Below are positions 45,601 to 57,372 of a stretch of DNA of 64,000 nt, one piece after another. The stretch spans positions 2,502,001 through 2,566,000 of the forward strand of contig BRXU01000009.1 in the NCBI GenBank assembly GCA_030267565.1, written 5' to 3'. The notes under the pieces were generated by a model. The model searched no databases. It was not told the origin of the DNA and saw only the letters and a list, made by a program, of their open reading frames with translations. The number at the start of each line of letters is the position of its first letter. Positions within the stretch are counted from its first letter, which is position 1. The stretch is from Pleodorina starrii (Eukaryota; Chlorophyta; Chlorophyceae; Chlamydomonadales; Volvocaceae). A program made the translations under genes and the position numbers.

Positions 45601-48192
45601 TGGTTGCGCGTCGGGTGGGGTTGGGCGTTGGGGTTCAGTGGCCTGGGGGCTACTGCTGGGGGGATGGTGGGTGCAAGCGGCGACGTCGCTCAGCGCACGG
45701 GCCGTCTCCTGCGTGGGAGGTGGGGCAGCGGCCCACCGGCCTGGCTCGTCGGTCCGGGTGAGCCTCGGCGCGCCAGGGAGGGTAAAACCTTGGCTCACGC
45801 GGCGCGCACGTCGCGGGTTTCTGTATTGAGTCGTGCATGTCGTAAAACCGTACTGGACTGCCGTACAAATCGTCAACAGGTGCTTCTCTACGCGGCGCGC
45901 GCCGCACTCGCGTGGTTCTGCCTGGAGGGTCTCACTCACGCGCTGCCGTACAACAGCATCGCCAAGCACCGCGTGCTGGACTGGCTGGCGGCGAGCGCGG
46001 CAAATACGACAAGTACGGCAGACCAGATGGCGGGCTGGCCTACCCCTCGGCCGCTGCATTACGCCATTACAGGCTACTGGGTCCTGGTCTTCATGTGGCT
46101 CAAGGTACGACACGCGATCATTTGCGTCGTACACCCGCTAGCTGGGTTACAACACGATTTCCTGTGTCGTACACCCGGTAACTACATGATGTCGCACATT
46201 CTGTCCCGTCACGCATAAGCATGTCAAGCCACTTGATGCTGCAACATACGTAATATACACATTTCACATACTCGCCTCCCCTTTGCCCCGTGCAGTTTTT
46301 GGTCATGTGGCGGTTCTTCCGGTTGGTCTCCCTGGCGGACAGTGTCGTACCTCCAGAAAATATGACAAGATGCGTTTGCAACAATTACGACATTGAGGTA
46401 TGGCACATACATGCATGAAGGCACACATCGCGCATGACACGTCACGGCGCAAAGTCACGTCACGGCGCAAAGCAAGGGTCGCAGCACATCACACAGTGCT
46501 GCAAAAGAAATCCACTTGATTTAAGTCGACGGCAATTGCATCGACGAGGTGGCCGAGCGGTCTAAGGCGCTAGATTCAGGTCTACCTGGGTTGTCCAGGG
46601 GTAACTTTCTAGTCCGAAAGGGCGTGGGTTCAAATCCCATCCTCGTCATCCTTTTTGAATTGATTGTGTTCTTGAAATGCCCCTACTTCTGAAGAGGGGC
46701 CGGGCAAAGGGAAGGGGATACCTATGAACATTGAGATGGGATCCTATAGAGCAGGTTGCTCCGTGTCATAAGTAATGGTGCCGTTCAACCTCGTGTTTGC
46801 TGGTCACACCACGACAACACAGACAGCCTTGCTTGGTCCGGTGCGTGCTTGCAGTACCGTAGTCAACAGTACAGACACGGCCGTCACCTTGCCCTCCACC
46901 CAACAACAAGCTCTCACAACTCCGCCCCGAGCTGGCAAGACGGGCCCCACCTCACCTCCCATCTCACGACAGGCCCCACCGCCTCTCACGTCACCCATAC
47001 ACCCAAACCCCCGCTGCCACATGTCGCCCTCGGGTCCAAAACCCGCACGCGGTGGCGATGCCGTGCTGCAGGGTTTCTGGCGCAGCTGGCACGCGTCGTA
47101 CAACCGTTGGCTGGTGCGGTACATGTACGTCCCGCTGGGCGGCAGCCACTGGCGAGCGGTCAACGTGTGGCTCATCTTCACCTTCGTGGCTCTGTGGCAC
47201 GACCTGGAGTGGCGCCTGCTGGGCTGGGCCTGGCTCATGGCGGCGGCAATCGCACCGGAGATGGTACGGCACGGCCTTGGGTACGGTAGTACGGCCAGGT
47301 GTTTTTTTTCGCCGCATGTGCAGTGGCACGGTAGGGCAATGGATCGGAGTGGGAACGCTACTCATGGTGCCCAGATTCCCAACCCAGGGGCCTTCCTGCA
47401 GGACCCCCCGGTCGGTGTGGCCCGCCAGTCGATGACACCGGAGTTAAGTAGTATGACTTTATGAGAAGGTCCAAGGTACTGATACCGTCTTTATTTCCCT
47501 CCGCTGTCCGTCCCCCTCTACGCAGCTGGTAAAGGCGCTGGGCCGCAGCAGCTGGCTGCGCCGCTGGCGAGGAAGCGCTGCCCTGCGCCACGCCGCCGCG
47601 CTCGCCGCCGCCGCCAACATCTTGATGCTCATGAGCGCCAATCTGGTTGGGTTCGTGGTGGGGGTGGACGGCATACGGCCGCTACTGGCGCAGGTGAGTG
47701 CGGATGACTGCGGATGTGCGGGTGCGAATGACTGTGTGGCTGCCGCTGTGCAAGTGAGTGCGAGTGCGGGTGTTCGGTTGCAAATGAGTGCGGGAAACAT
47801 GCCACACAGCGTTGTTTCTCACCTGGCTAGCAGCCTGCTTCGGTCATCTAAGACTGCGAAGGCAGGGGTTGTGGGGTTTTAGGCCTTCATCCCGCGCCCT
47901 CGGCACCTCCGGAGTACACCACGCAACCGCTCTTTCAGCTGTATTCCTGCTCGTGCCTGTCGGAGCGACTGCACCCCTTCATTTTGGGGACCCGCCGCCG
48001 CAGATATTGGGCCAGCCCCGCTTCCTGGGGGTGGTGCTGGTGGCGCTCTTCTCGGCGGTGCAGCTCATGTTCTGGAAGAGGGAGTGCGAGGCGCGGGCAG
48101 CGGCGGCAGCGGCAGCGGCCCAGGAGACGACGGCGACGGCAACGACGCCCAGACCCGGAGCAGCTGCGCCAACAAAGGAGTCGGAGTTGTGA
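42601..48192 (+). CDS. MBOAT-family O-acyltransferase, Gup1/HHAT-like
   Basis: Eleven exons join in phase: about 42601-42890, 43174-43234, 43692-43782, 44231-44311, 44754-45042, 45215-45382, 45880-46104, 46296-46397, 47072-47263, 47526-47693 and 48004-48192, about 615 residues. Family marks are DLSDHQWRSFRD near the N-terminus, NLVVLRLISFAADMHW, YVFYPPLYIAGPIITFNSF, FWRSWHASYNRWLVRYMYV and PLGG, and ALWHDLEWRLLGW, in which His is the expected catalytic residue. Many hydrophobic segments fit a polytopic ER membrane enzyme. Relatives transfer fatty acyl groups to lipids or proteins (yeast Gup1 in GPI-anchor remodelling, HHAT on Hedgehog); the substrate here is unknown. A Gly-rich insert follows the FAADMHW segment. 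The true start codon lies upstream and was not identified. Intron 8 hosts a tRNA gene. Confidence 0.88.
46543..46648 (+). tRNA. tRNA-Leu (CAG) with an intron
   Basis: The acceptor stem GACGAGG (46543-46549) pairs with CCTCGTC (46641-46647), with discriminator A at 46648. The D-arm is GGCCGAGCGGTCTAAGGC and the T-arm GTGGGTTCAAATCCCAT. The anticodon stem CTAGA/TCTAG encloses TTCAGG and then roughly 26 extra bases, the expected position for a tRNA intron (after base 37). The loop gives anticodon CAG. A long variable arm fits a type II leucine tRNA. A T run (CTTTTTG) just downstream is a Pol III terminator. It sits on the sense strand in intron 8 of the MBOAT gene. Confidence 0.92.
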
Positions 48193-49229
48193 GAGACCCC
48201 CCCGCCCCGCCCCGAACCGAACCGACCCGCACCGCTGCGGTTCCGTCTTCATTGCCCCCGACCCGATCCGCCCCGACCTGACCCGCCCCGCCGTCGCCCC
48301 GACGTGTTCTGTGCGGTGACGAGGAAACCGAAATGCGGCGGTGGCGGTTGTTGCCCTGGAGGTGGATGGCCTCAGCGGGTGGGCTTTGTCCCCGTGCCGC
48401 CCAGACGACCCACTCCCGCTTGCGGCTGGCGCAACTCGGCGGTGGTGTGCTGGGCGCGTCATGGTTCCGGTAGACCATGGGAGTCAGGGTCTTGTATCGG
48501 AGGTTGGGTTGGGACTTCGGAGGGATTCCACGCGCAAGACGCCTTCTTCACAACGGCCGAGTGGGGGGGGGGGGGCGGTTGAAGACGGGCAGGGCCATGT
48601 CGAGCCGCCGACCCAAGACAGGTCAGTGGTCATCACACATTGACTCTCGGTGGGGGGTGCTGACTGCTGGACTGAGAGAAGGGAGATGTAGTACTGCCTA
48701 CATGCCAGTCGGAGCTCCGTTTACGCTCTCCCAAGGTCGAACCGACGACGAGGCACAAACAAGAAACAACACACCAGGAAGGCTTTGCCAGCGGGGGCGG
48801 CACCATACTCTGCGGCCGCGGATGGTTTTGTCCATTCACTCCCGCGCGACCGCAAAGCGGACCCATGCTCCCACGGCCGCGCGCGTGTTTCGCCTGCGGC
48901 CATCGTCTGCGCGCCACGCCGGACGCCGCCGCGCAGGGAAGCAGCGGACCGTGTCGTGCCGGGACCGTCATGCCTCCGTCCCCGTCCCCCCGTCCTTCAA
49001 GGACCACCGAAGGCGCAAGCGCTACTCCAATGTGCGCACGGCCCCTTGCCTCGAGCCCTCCTGCGCCGACCAGCCGGCCTGGAAGCGCGAGCTCAGTCTC
49101 CCGTGCCCCGTGCTGCCGAGCTGCCGTGTCCCCTGTCGTCCTGTGCCTGCAACCCACGGTCGCTGGAAGCGCGCTACGGTCGAGGGCGCCGCTACTGCAC
49201 ATCCGCTACTGCTGCTGCTACTATTACTG
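48193..49229. other. convergent intergenic region (MBOAT / AAA+ ATPase 3' ends)
   Basis: The two genes converge here. No TGTAA signal was spotted close to either stop. Several open frames exist but none shows a domain. CCGAACCGACCCG-like pentamer runs occur around 48215-48300. Confidence 0.45.
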
Positions 49230-49896
49230 CTACTGTTGGCCGCCCGTTAGCCAGGAAGGCAGCGACGGCCTCCCGCCGCCCGCCGCCCCCAGCAGCCGGT
49301 TCAGGGCGCCGGCGGCGGACGCCTGCTGCTGTACACTCTGTACGGCGGTGGCCCGCTCGTCCGCCGACGCGAGGTACTCGGCCAGCGGCGGCAGGTCCTC
49401 CTCACGAACCTCCCCCCGAATGATCTGAAGGGGGCGCGAAAACACACACACACCGAGCGTGGCACGCGTCGTCGCACATAGGGGATGGGGGGGTTCAATG
49501 CTTGGAGATTCATTGTTCGGGGGGCATTGCTTCCACTCTGCTTGCTTTCTAAACCCCCAAACCCTTCAAGATGCCCATGCCAAGAGGCTGTGTGGCGCCC
49601 ACCTTCCAGCACTCCCGACACACGCTCCGTCGCACCATCGCCCTCAAATCTCCACAAGCCCCGCACCCCCCGCCCTCCCCCGCCCCCGCCCTGCCCGCGC
49701 GCCCTCACACCAACGTAGCCCTCCAAGCCCCAACGAAGCTCACCTTGGACGCCCAGCGCCTCTCCGTATGCTCACACACGTCCCGCAGGTCCCTCCCGCT
49801 CATCCCCGAGGTGCGCTCCGCCAACTGGCCCAGCTCCCCCTCACTCAGCTGCTGCGCGTACTGCCGCAGGATGAGCCGCCTGCGCGCCGCCGTGTC

Positions 49897-49945
<49 letters not shown>

Positions 49946-52900
49946 GTCATATGCATCACATGCACCGCCGTGTGTGTGTCGCACCCATCCATCCATAGCC
50001 ATCCACCGGTGGGTAAAAAGCCGGGAAGCAGGAACAACAAAAACACAACATGGGCCGCTCAGAGAGGTGTACAGTAACGGAGGCGCAACGCTGGCGAAGG
50101 CCCTCGTCGCCCACCCAAATCCAGAAGAATACGGTACCGTACGGTAGACATTCGAAATTTACAAACATTCGAAGCCGCGGCCCGCCCGGCCTCCCAGCGC
50201 CTGCCGCCGGTGCGTGGGTGCGAGAGGCGCCCGCAGCACTCGCCTGCAGTCAGTGTCCGGCAGGCCGAACGTGAGCACCAGGTCGAATCGGGACAGCAGC
50301 GCGGGGTCCAGGTCGGTCTTGCGGTTGGTGGCGCCAATGACGACGGTGCGCTTGGTGTCGGCGTCGAAGCCTTCCATCTCGCGCAGAAGCACCGACAGCA
50401 GCCGCCGGCTGACCTCGTGCAAACCGCCGCCCTGTGGAGTGGGTCGAGCGCGACGATAATAAAATTAAAATAATAATTCTATATTTTTTATTAATTTTTT
50501 CAATCAAAACTCTATATTAATAATTAATAATAATATTAATAATTATATAATAATAATAATAATAATAATACAATATTAAATCGGGTTAGGCTCAGGGCCG
50601 AATCCTCACCCGCACCCCAGCCTCAGCCCCGCCCACCTCCCGGTTTCCCCCCAGCGCATCCAGCTCGTCCAAAAAGATGATGGCGCCGCCCATCGCCTCC
50701 GCCGCCTTGAACACCGCCCCCAGCTGCTGCTCGCTCTGGCCGTACCACTTGGACAGCACCGCCTCCAGCGGCAGGTAGATGAGCGGTACGGCGGCCTGGC
50801 TGCTGATCACACGTGCGCTGGTGGTCTTGCCTGAGGCCGGGAGGCAGGGAGGGAGGAGCAGGGAGGTCGGTGGATATGGGAGGAGTGGAGAGGACACATA
50901 ACAGCAACAACAACAAGAACACTACCAACAACAAAAAAAGAAAAATAGCAATGGCATCCACGCGCCTGTCCCCGGCGGTCCCTCGAACAGCACCGCACGC
51001 GGCCGGTTGTTGGCGAAGGTCTTCCGCGTGGCGCGAGCCAGTTTGGCGTACACATCAGGTCGCAGCAGCGGCAGCAGCAGACAGTCCTCAATGGTGCGTT
51101 TCTGCTCCTCGTAGCCTGAGGGAGAGTGTGCGTGGGTGTGTGTGCGTGTGGAAGGGGGAGGGGGAGGGTTGCCCGGCAAGGCCGGTGGTTGGCAAGGCGG
51201 GAGTAACGGTACCGCCCAATTGGGCGAGAATACGGCAGTAAGCACGGCGGGGAGTTTGGTTAGTCGGTTGGAGGTCGTTGGCGAGTCCCACAGGCAGAGC
51301 AGGGCCTCGACCTTGCATCCTTCTCTCAGTGCAGGATGTGTCTCTCCCGCCCTTTGCCGTTGTGCGTGCCCGCCCCTCCCTCCCCATCCACCCATGCACC
51401 CACCCACCCACCCACCTGCCAGCACGCCCCAGTCCATCTTGTCTTTGCTGCCCGGCGGAAATACCTGTGAGCGCGTAGGGGGGTGAGGAAAGAGAGAGCG
51501 AACATCGGGTCCAACCACCGGAGAGCCATCCGGTCGCGCAAACACCCTATACTTAGCACCCGAGCAAATTCGAGCAGATTCGAGCACCCTGGGATGGACG
51601 CGCATACACACACATGCACACATGCACACACAAACATGTGGTACCAGAGTCGTCTGCCCTTATCCTCCCAGGCCGTCCAACAAGAAACCCCCCGCCCTCC
51701 CAGGACAAGAACGGGTGTGTACACATAAGACATAACTGAAAACTCAAGAGCGACCAGGCACCGGTACTGGTACTGATACCCTAGCAGCGAGTGACACGCG
51801 CGAAACGGGGACAGCAGCGACGACGACGACGCCGCACAGGAGCGCCCCACGGGTCACTCCCACGCCCCCACATCCCACAGAACAAACGAACAAACAGAAT
51901 AAAGAAACGAACCAACAAACAGAAAACCGCCCCAACAACCTGCGCGCCCATGGCGAGCAGTTGCTCCACGGCACATGCCGCCGCGGGGCTGCCCCAGTCG
52001 TGTCCCTGCGCGCTGCTGCCGCCGTGATCGTGACCCCGCGGTCGGTGCTGCACGGACGACGGCGGCGGCAGGCCAGGGAACGGCCCGCCTGCGCCCGTGG
52101 GGCCTGCGGTGGGACGGCGAAAGGGCCGGAGGGTGTACGGCAGGAGTGCGGCAGAAGTACGGCAAGAGGACCTTGCAAGACAGACCAGGTAAAAAGCGTT
52201 GGCAGTTGAGGGCTTCATGGGGCTTTGCATAGGGAGAACTCCGAGGCGCCGAGGCGCGCCGGCTCCGCAACAAGCCACGCGGCTATTAGCTATATCCGGC
52301 GCGGAAGCCCCCCCCGGGGCCTCCCCTGTCCGCTGTGACTCCTGGCATCACCCCCCGCTGTCCCGCACCCTCCCCCGGGTTCCGCCCCACCCTCCTGCAG
52401 GGCCCCAGGCCCCCAGGCAACCGCTCACCGCCGAAACCACCGAAACCGCCGAAGCCGCCGCCAAAGCCGCCCGGCGCGCCACCCTCGCCGTCCTCTCCCT
52501 CCTCGCCGCCCTGCAGGAGACGAAGAGAGGTCAGGACAAGCAGGCGGCCGAGGGCGAGGGGTAGGAACTGGGAAGGAAGAGAGCCGCAGCGCCACACCCA
52601 GCGCCCTCCCCCTCCCCCTTCCCTCCCCAACCCCCCTCCCTGTACGGCACCTGGTTCAGCTCCCGCTGCAGCTCACTGAAGATCTGCTGCATAGGGCCCG
52701 CGATGAGGCCCGCCAGTGCGTTACGAGCCAGCGCATCAAACATCTCATCCATGGCGCGAGTGTGAGCCTCCGCATCCGCGCCGCCGTGGAGGCCGTGGCG
52801 CCTGGGGGCAAGGGCCAGGGGACAGGCGGGGATCAGAGCAGGAGAATTGAGAAATGGGCGGGGGCGGGGGCGGGGTAGGGGTGTAGAGATGGCGGCCAAG

Positions 52901-55900
52901 GGGGCGGGTCGGGTGAACTGGGCTGTCCGGCATACGCGGCTCCGAAACCGGAGCAAGACACGTCGGTGTCGGGGCCTGGCTGACACACGTGTTTTGGCCC
53001 ACCCTGGACCACCCTGGACTACGGTATTGTGGGGACACCTCATCAATGCCACCCCACCTGGCGCTACTGCTCCTCGCCGGCTGGTCCAGACTGAAGGTGA
53101 CGTTGGCGGCCCGCACAGTCCGCCGCAGCGATGCCAACTCATCCTCACTAAAGGTGCCCCGCTTGGAAACCACAACCTGTGGTTGGTTGGTTGGTTGGTT
53201 GGTTGGTGGGTTGGTTAAATTGGTTGGGGATGCCGTACCAGGAGCGCGGAAAGGTGCGGGTCACCGGTGGGGGAGACTGAACCTTCATCTTCTCTCTCTC
53301 TCTCTGCAGCGTCACCCGCATTCGCGCTTTGCAATGGACGGGCCCGGGCGGGTCGCAGCTGGCTGGCAGCCCGGCTTCAGCCTGACCAGGACATAAGATG
53401 ATGATGGTGGTCGTGGTGGTTGTGGTGGTGGTGGTGGTCGTGGCGGTGGTAGCGGAAGGTCCCCTACAATGCTACAATGCTACAGATGCTCCTGTAGCGT
53501 CTTGTACTGTTATTGCGGCGGAGACGCGCCACCCTGATCATGATCATGATGCGGGGCTCATCGCACCTGCGCTTGCTCGCTGCCGCCCGGTGGCGGCACG
53601 AACATCATGACCCGCAGCATGCCGCCTCCCGGCTGCCGTACTTCTATCCGTACTGTACGGGACGCGCCGTACACCGACTCCTGCATACGTGAGTAAGCAT
53701 CGCAGCCGGCATGACGCGATGCGATGCCCGTGAAACAAATGTGGCAGAGAGCGACACGCAGACAGGAGCTCCTTACACGACGCAGGGACGGGGGGATGAA
53801 GTTTGAAAGGCGCTGGTGTAAACGGGCATACGGATAATGGAAGATGAAAACCCAAAACAACTCTCAGCAACCCTACGGACAAGTATCACTGCTCGCTCCC
53901 TGTCACCCTCTTTGAACTCAAAAACTAAACGCGAATAACGGTAGAGCGTAAGAGGGGCCGCAAATGGATTCTGAAAACCCGTAAAGCGTACCTGGCCGGT
54001 AACTGGCCAAAACCCTAAAACCCAAAACCCAAACCCCAAACCCCAAGCGCGGATGGCTGTCAACTCACGCTGTAGCTTGTGGATCCCTTGCCGCCCAGAC
54101 CCTGGCGCAGCTCCTGAGGGGGTGGAGCAGGGGGTGTGCGTGTTTAATCAGGTGTCCCGCGCGTCGTCCCGCATTCAGTTTCAACGCAGCAGCCTCAACG
54201 GAGTGTAGACCCCCGGGGAACAAGCAGATGCAGGCAGCATCCCGGGGAGTAAAAAATGATACCGACCCGGGGAAAGCAACACGGGGAGGCAATTCGCCGA
54301 GAGGTAGCACGGGAAGTGAGCGCCCGGGCAGGGGCGCTCCGGCCCCCCCGCCAGCTGCCCCGGCTCTGTCCCCTCGCTGCGGTAACTTCTTCCTGACCCC
54401 CGCCAGCTGGCCCTTCAGTCATGACGACACTCTACACCACATCCCTGAAGACCCCACCGATGGATGACCCAGCCCCCATCGGTAACCATACACAACCATC
54501 GCAATGCACATTGTCAGACACCTGACCGCCCCAACCGCCCCAACCGTCCCAACCACCACCCACCCGCAGCACCGCATTTGCATCAGCTCCCTCCCGAATG
54601 GGCACCACCACCTCCACCGCCCCCTGCACCTCGCTAACGGTCGGCGGCTCGCCCTGCGGGGGACGGGGGGGACGACGGGCGGGTGCCGTACAGGGCAACG
54701 TTCCAGTACTGCATATCTACCAATGACAATCATCCGGTATGGGCCAGCGGTCCACTTTTCAGGGTCCGCGGGTCCGCCACAATCCGTCAAGAAGTGCCCA
54801 TTCGGCAGGGGGGCCGGGGCCGGAGCTCCGTCAATAGAGCCAACAGATCGACGGTCGGGTCGCAATCGCGTGTGTGGCGCCTACTCGCGGTGATCCTGTG
54901 AGAGACTATCCACGAAAGCGCACCGCGTCGCCTCGGCCCCAGGCCGTCGTTGTCATCGGGGTTGTCAGCGTTGGGCGGCGTGCGCCATACGGGTGTTGCC
55001 AAAACAGCTGGGTCAGCAACACAACACCGGTGGCGTAGTCCTGAACGAGGTTTCGGGCGTTTACGACAAGTGGGCTATGCAACTATGCGAAAACCCTTTT
55101 TGGAAAAACATGGAGAGTTGGCTCCATGAAGGCACGACCCTGCCCCTCTCCGCCGCCTTTTGCCGTGCCGCCGTACCACGGCATGCCGTAACAACACACG
55201 GTAATCAAACGATACCTTGAGGCTGGGCGCGTGGGCCGGCAGCCGCGCGTTGTAGCGCGCAAACTCCTCCTCCACCTCCCCCCAGGCCGCCCTCAGCTCC
55301 CGCTGGGCTGCTGCCAGCGCCTCCTGCAGCGGCGGCAGCGACGGCGAGGGCAAAGCAACCAACACGACGGCGGCCATTGTCATGTGAGTGAGCGCGGCAC
55401 CAGGCCACCAGCCGCCGCCTGAGCTGCTGCTACAGTGGCAGCTCAGTCAGCCCTAGCAGCTTCAGCAGCAGCAGCAGGAGCAGCCGGTGGGGGCCCCCCC
55501 CCAGGGCAGCCAATGTGGGGTGCCGATGTCCCAACCGAGGGGGCAATTCGCCAGAGGGACCAGCAGCAAGCGCAGGCGCAACAGCCCGCGGCCCGCGGCC
55601 CGCAGCGGCACACGCCCCTCTGCCTCTCTGCCCAAGGGATGGCCTTAGGTTGCAACTCTCTCTCTCTCTCAACCCGACCCCACCCGAATCCGAACCCGAA
55701 AACTCGCCGATCCGAGAGACCTTAAGTACGTCTCGCCCAAGCCCGGGGGGGCCACAGCCCCAGGCCCCAGGTAAACTCCGAGTCACGGCTGCCACAGCAC
55801 TTAGCTCTCTTGAGCCCTGGGCCCTGGGCCCTGAGGTCTGAGCCCCGACAGCGCCAGAGTACGTCTCTCGACGTCCCGAGCCCTGGCAGCCCTGGCAGCC

Positions 55901-56026
55901 CTGGCAGCTGCAGCCACCTGCCTGATTGGGCGGCGCATCAGCCAAAACCGTCGACGCGAACGCCGAGGCCGTGAGCCCCACCGCCGCTGCCGCTGCGGCG
56001 GCTCCGAAACCGAACGCAGGCCCGCC

Positions 56027-56057
<31 letters not shown>

Positions 56058-56701
56058 CTGCTGTGGGCACCGGCGGCATGCCACCGGCCCCATCGCCAGC
56101 GGCCACCCCGGCGGCTGCCGCCGCCGCCGGCGCCGCCTCCGCCGCCGCCGCCATGCCCTTCAGCTGCGCCTCCTCGGCTAGCGCTTGACCTGGATCCAAA
56201 TCTGGATCCAGATCCGGTTTCAAATCCGGATCTGGACTCAGCGCCGGCGTCGCCAGCGGCTGCCCTAGCGTATGCGGCGCCATAGCTGCAATCACCGCTG
56301 CCATTGCCGCTGCTGCTGACGTCGTATGCAGCGGCGCCTGCCTCGGGCCGTGCTTCCGCCGCCGCCGCTGCTGTTGCCGCGGCGGCGGCGGCGGCGCTGG
56401 CGCGCTCGAGCAAGTGCACGCAGGCGGTCAGACCAGGCGCCAGGGCATGAGCTGCGCCTGCTTGTATACGGGGACAGGGAGAAAGGGAGGAGGACACTCC
56501 TGCTTGGCTCGGCGAAAGCCCAGGCCGTTGCCCCGACAGTTGGGCCGGTATGCGGAGTGGCAGGTCGCCTTGGCAATGGCCCTCGACGGGAGAGCCGCTG
56601 CATGCTAGTGCTAAGGGCTCGGGTGTGAATGTTTTGCTGCCGTCTCGGATATGCCGCAGGTCCTGTGATGGATGTTCCTGTAATGGCCGAGCGGCCGGCA
56701 A
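49230..56701 (-). CDS. AAA+ ATPase with long N-terminal region
   Basis: The C-terminal AAA+ core is clear: YEEQKRTIEDCLLLPLL, NRPRAVLFEGPPGTG (Walker A, completed as GKTTSAR in the next exon starting 50830), LEAVLSKWYGQSEQQLG, GAIIFLDELDALGG (Walker B), VVIGATNRKTDLDPALLSRFD (sensor 1 and Arg finger), then SGMSGRDLRDVCEHTERRW (sensor 2 region). The last exon is 49424-49230. Upstream exons carry LQEALAAAQRELRAAWGEVEE (coiled coil, about 55330), TVSEVQGAVEVVVPIREG (54640), TVRIEVRQPGGGMLRVMMF (53640), KRGTFSEDELASLRRTVRA (53150), AHTRAMDEMFDALARNALAG (52750) and a GGFGG linker (52440). An Ala-rich hydrophobic stretch (about 55960-56000) may be a membrane or targeting segment. The start is uncertain. 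The substrate is unknown. Two introns seem to use GC donors. Confidence 0.8.
49899..49944. repeat. (GT)n microsatellite in an intron of the AAA+ gene
   Basis: 23 uninterrupted GT units just upstream (in gene sense) of the exon beginning RLILRQYAQQL. Confidence 0.95.
50457..50580. repeat. AT-rich island in an intron of the AAA+ gene
   Basis: About 124 bp almost devoid of G and C, made of TAATAA/AATATT words and ending in a run of AAT triplets. It contrasts sharply with the GC-rich exons on both sides. Confidence 0.9.
54010..54045. repeat. degenerate telomere-like repeat in an intron of the AAA+ gene
   Basis: A run of CCCTAAAACCCAAAACCC type on the + strand, about five imperfect units resembling the complement of TTTTAGGG. 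Confidence 0.7.
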
Positions 56702-57372
56702 CGTGTACCATCACTCACCCAGACCTGCCGCGCGCCACAGGTGGAGCCCGTGCATACTGCGACTCGCTGACCCAGTCACCACGATAGTAATCCGCAGGGA
56801 ACTCGCGGCGTCGCGCGGCGTTGGAGATGGATGTAACAGTCCACGCAGCCCGCACGGTCAACGAACAGCGACAATTAACGCCCTAAAGAATTTCCAGGCC
56901 GTGCCAAAAGAGCGAAGATATCAGCGCTTTCCGTATAAGGCTGTCTCCAGCTGCAAAAACCTTTCGTGAATGTTCGACAGGTGTGGCAAAGCTTGGAGTA
57001 ATATCGTTAGGATTAGGCACAAAAAGTATTTACGTATTCATTACAAAGAAGGACTTTTGGGTGCTTGGGAAGGCATGGCTTTCGGTGCTTGATCATGATT
57101 CATGCACGACAAGGCCGAAAGGCGTTACAAAGCTATGATGCAGGTTGCGATGCATTGACGACACGTCAGTCGCGACATTTACAAACTCACACTGGCCGAA
57201 GGAATGCTAATTGGTTGACGCACTCGTTATAGTCGCCGACGGTCGTTAATCGACCGCACCTTTTTCGCTTGTATTCCGTTATTCCCACCATAAGTGTAAC
57301 TATCATAGTATATCTAAGGATTTTCTAGCGCAGAAACTACCCGCCACAGACGCCGCGCTGTCGCGGCCGTGC
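56702..57372. other. divergent intergenic region (AAA+ ATPase / CCA-adding enzyme)
   Basis: Presumed promoters of both genes. It is less GC-rich than the coding parts from about 56860 to 57340. No gene recognised. Confidence 0.45.
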
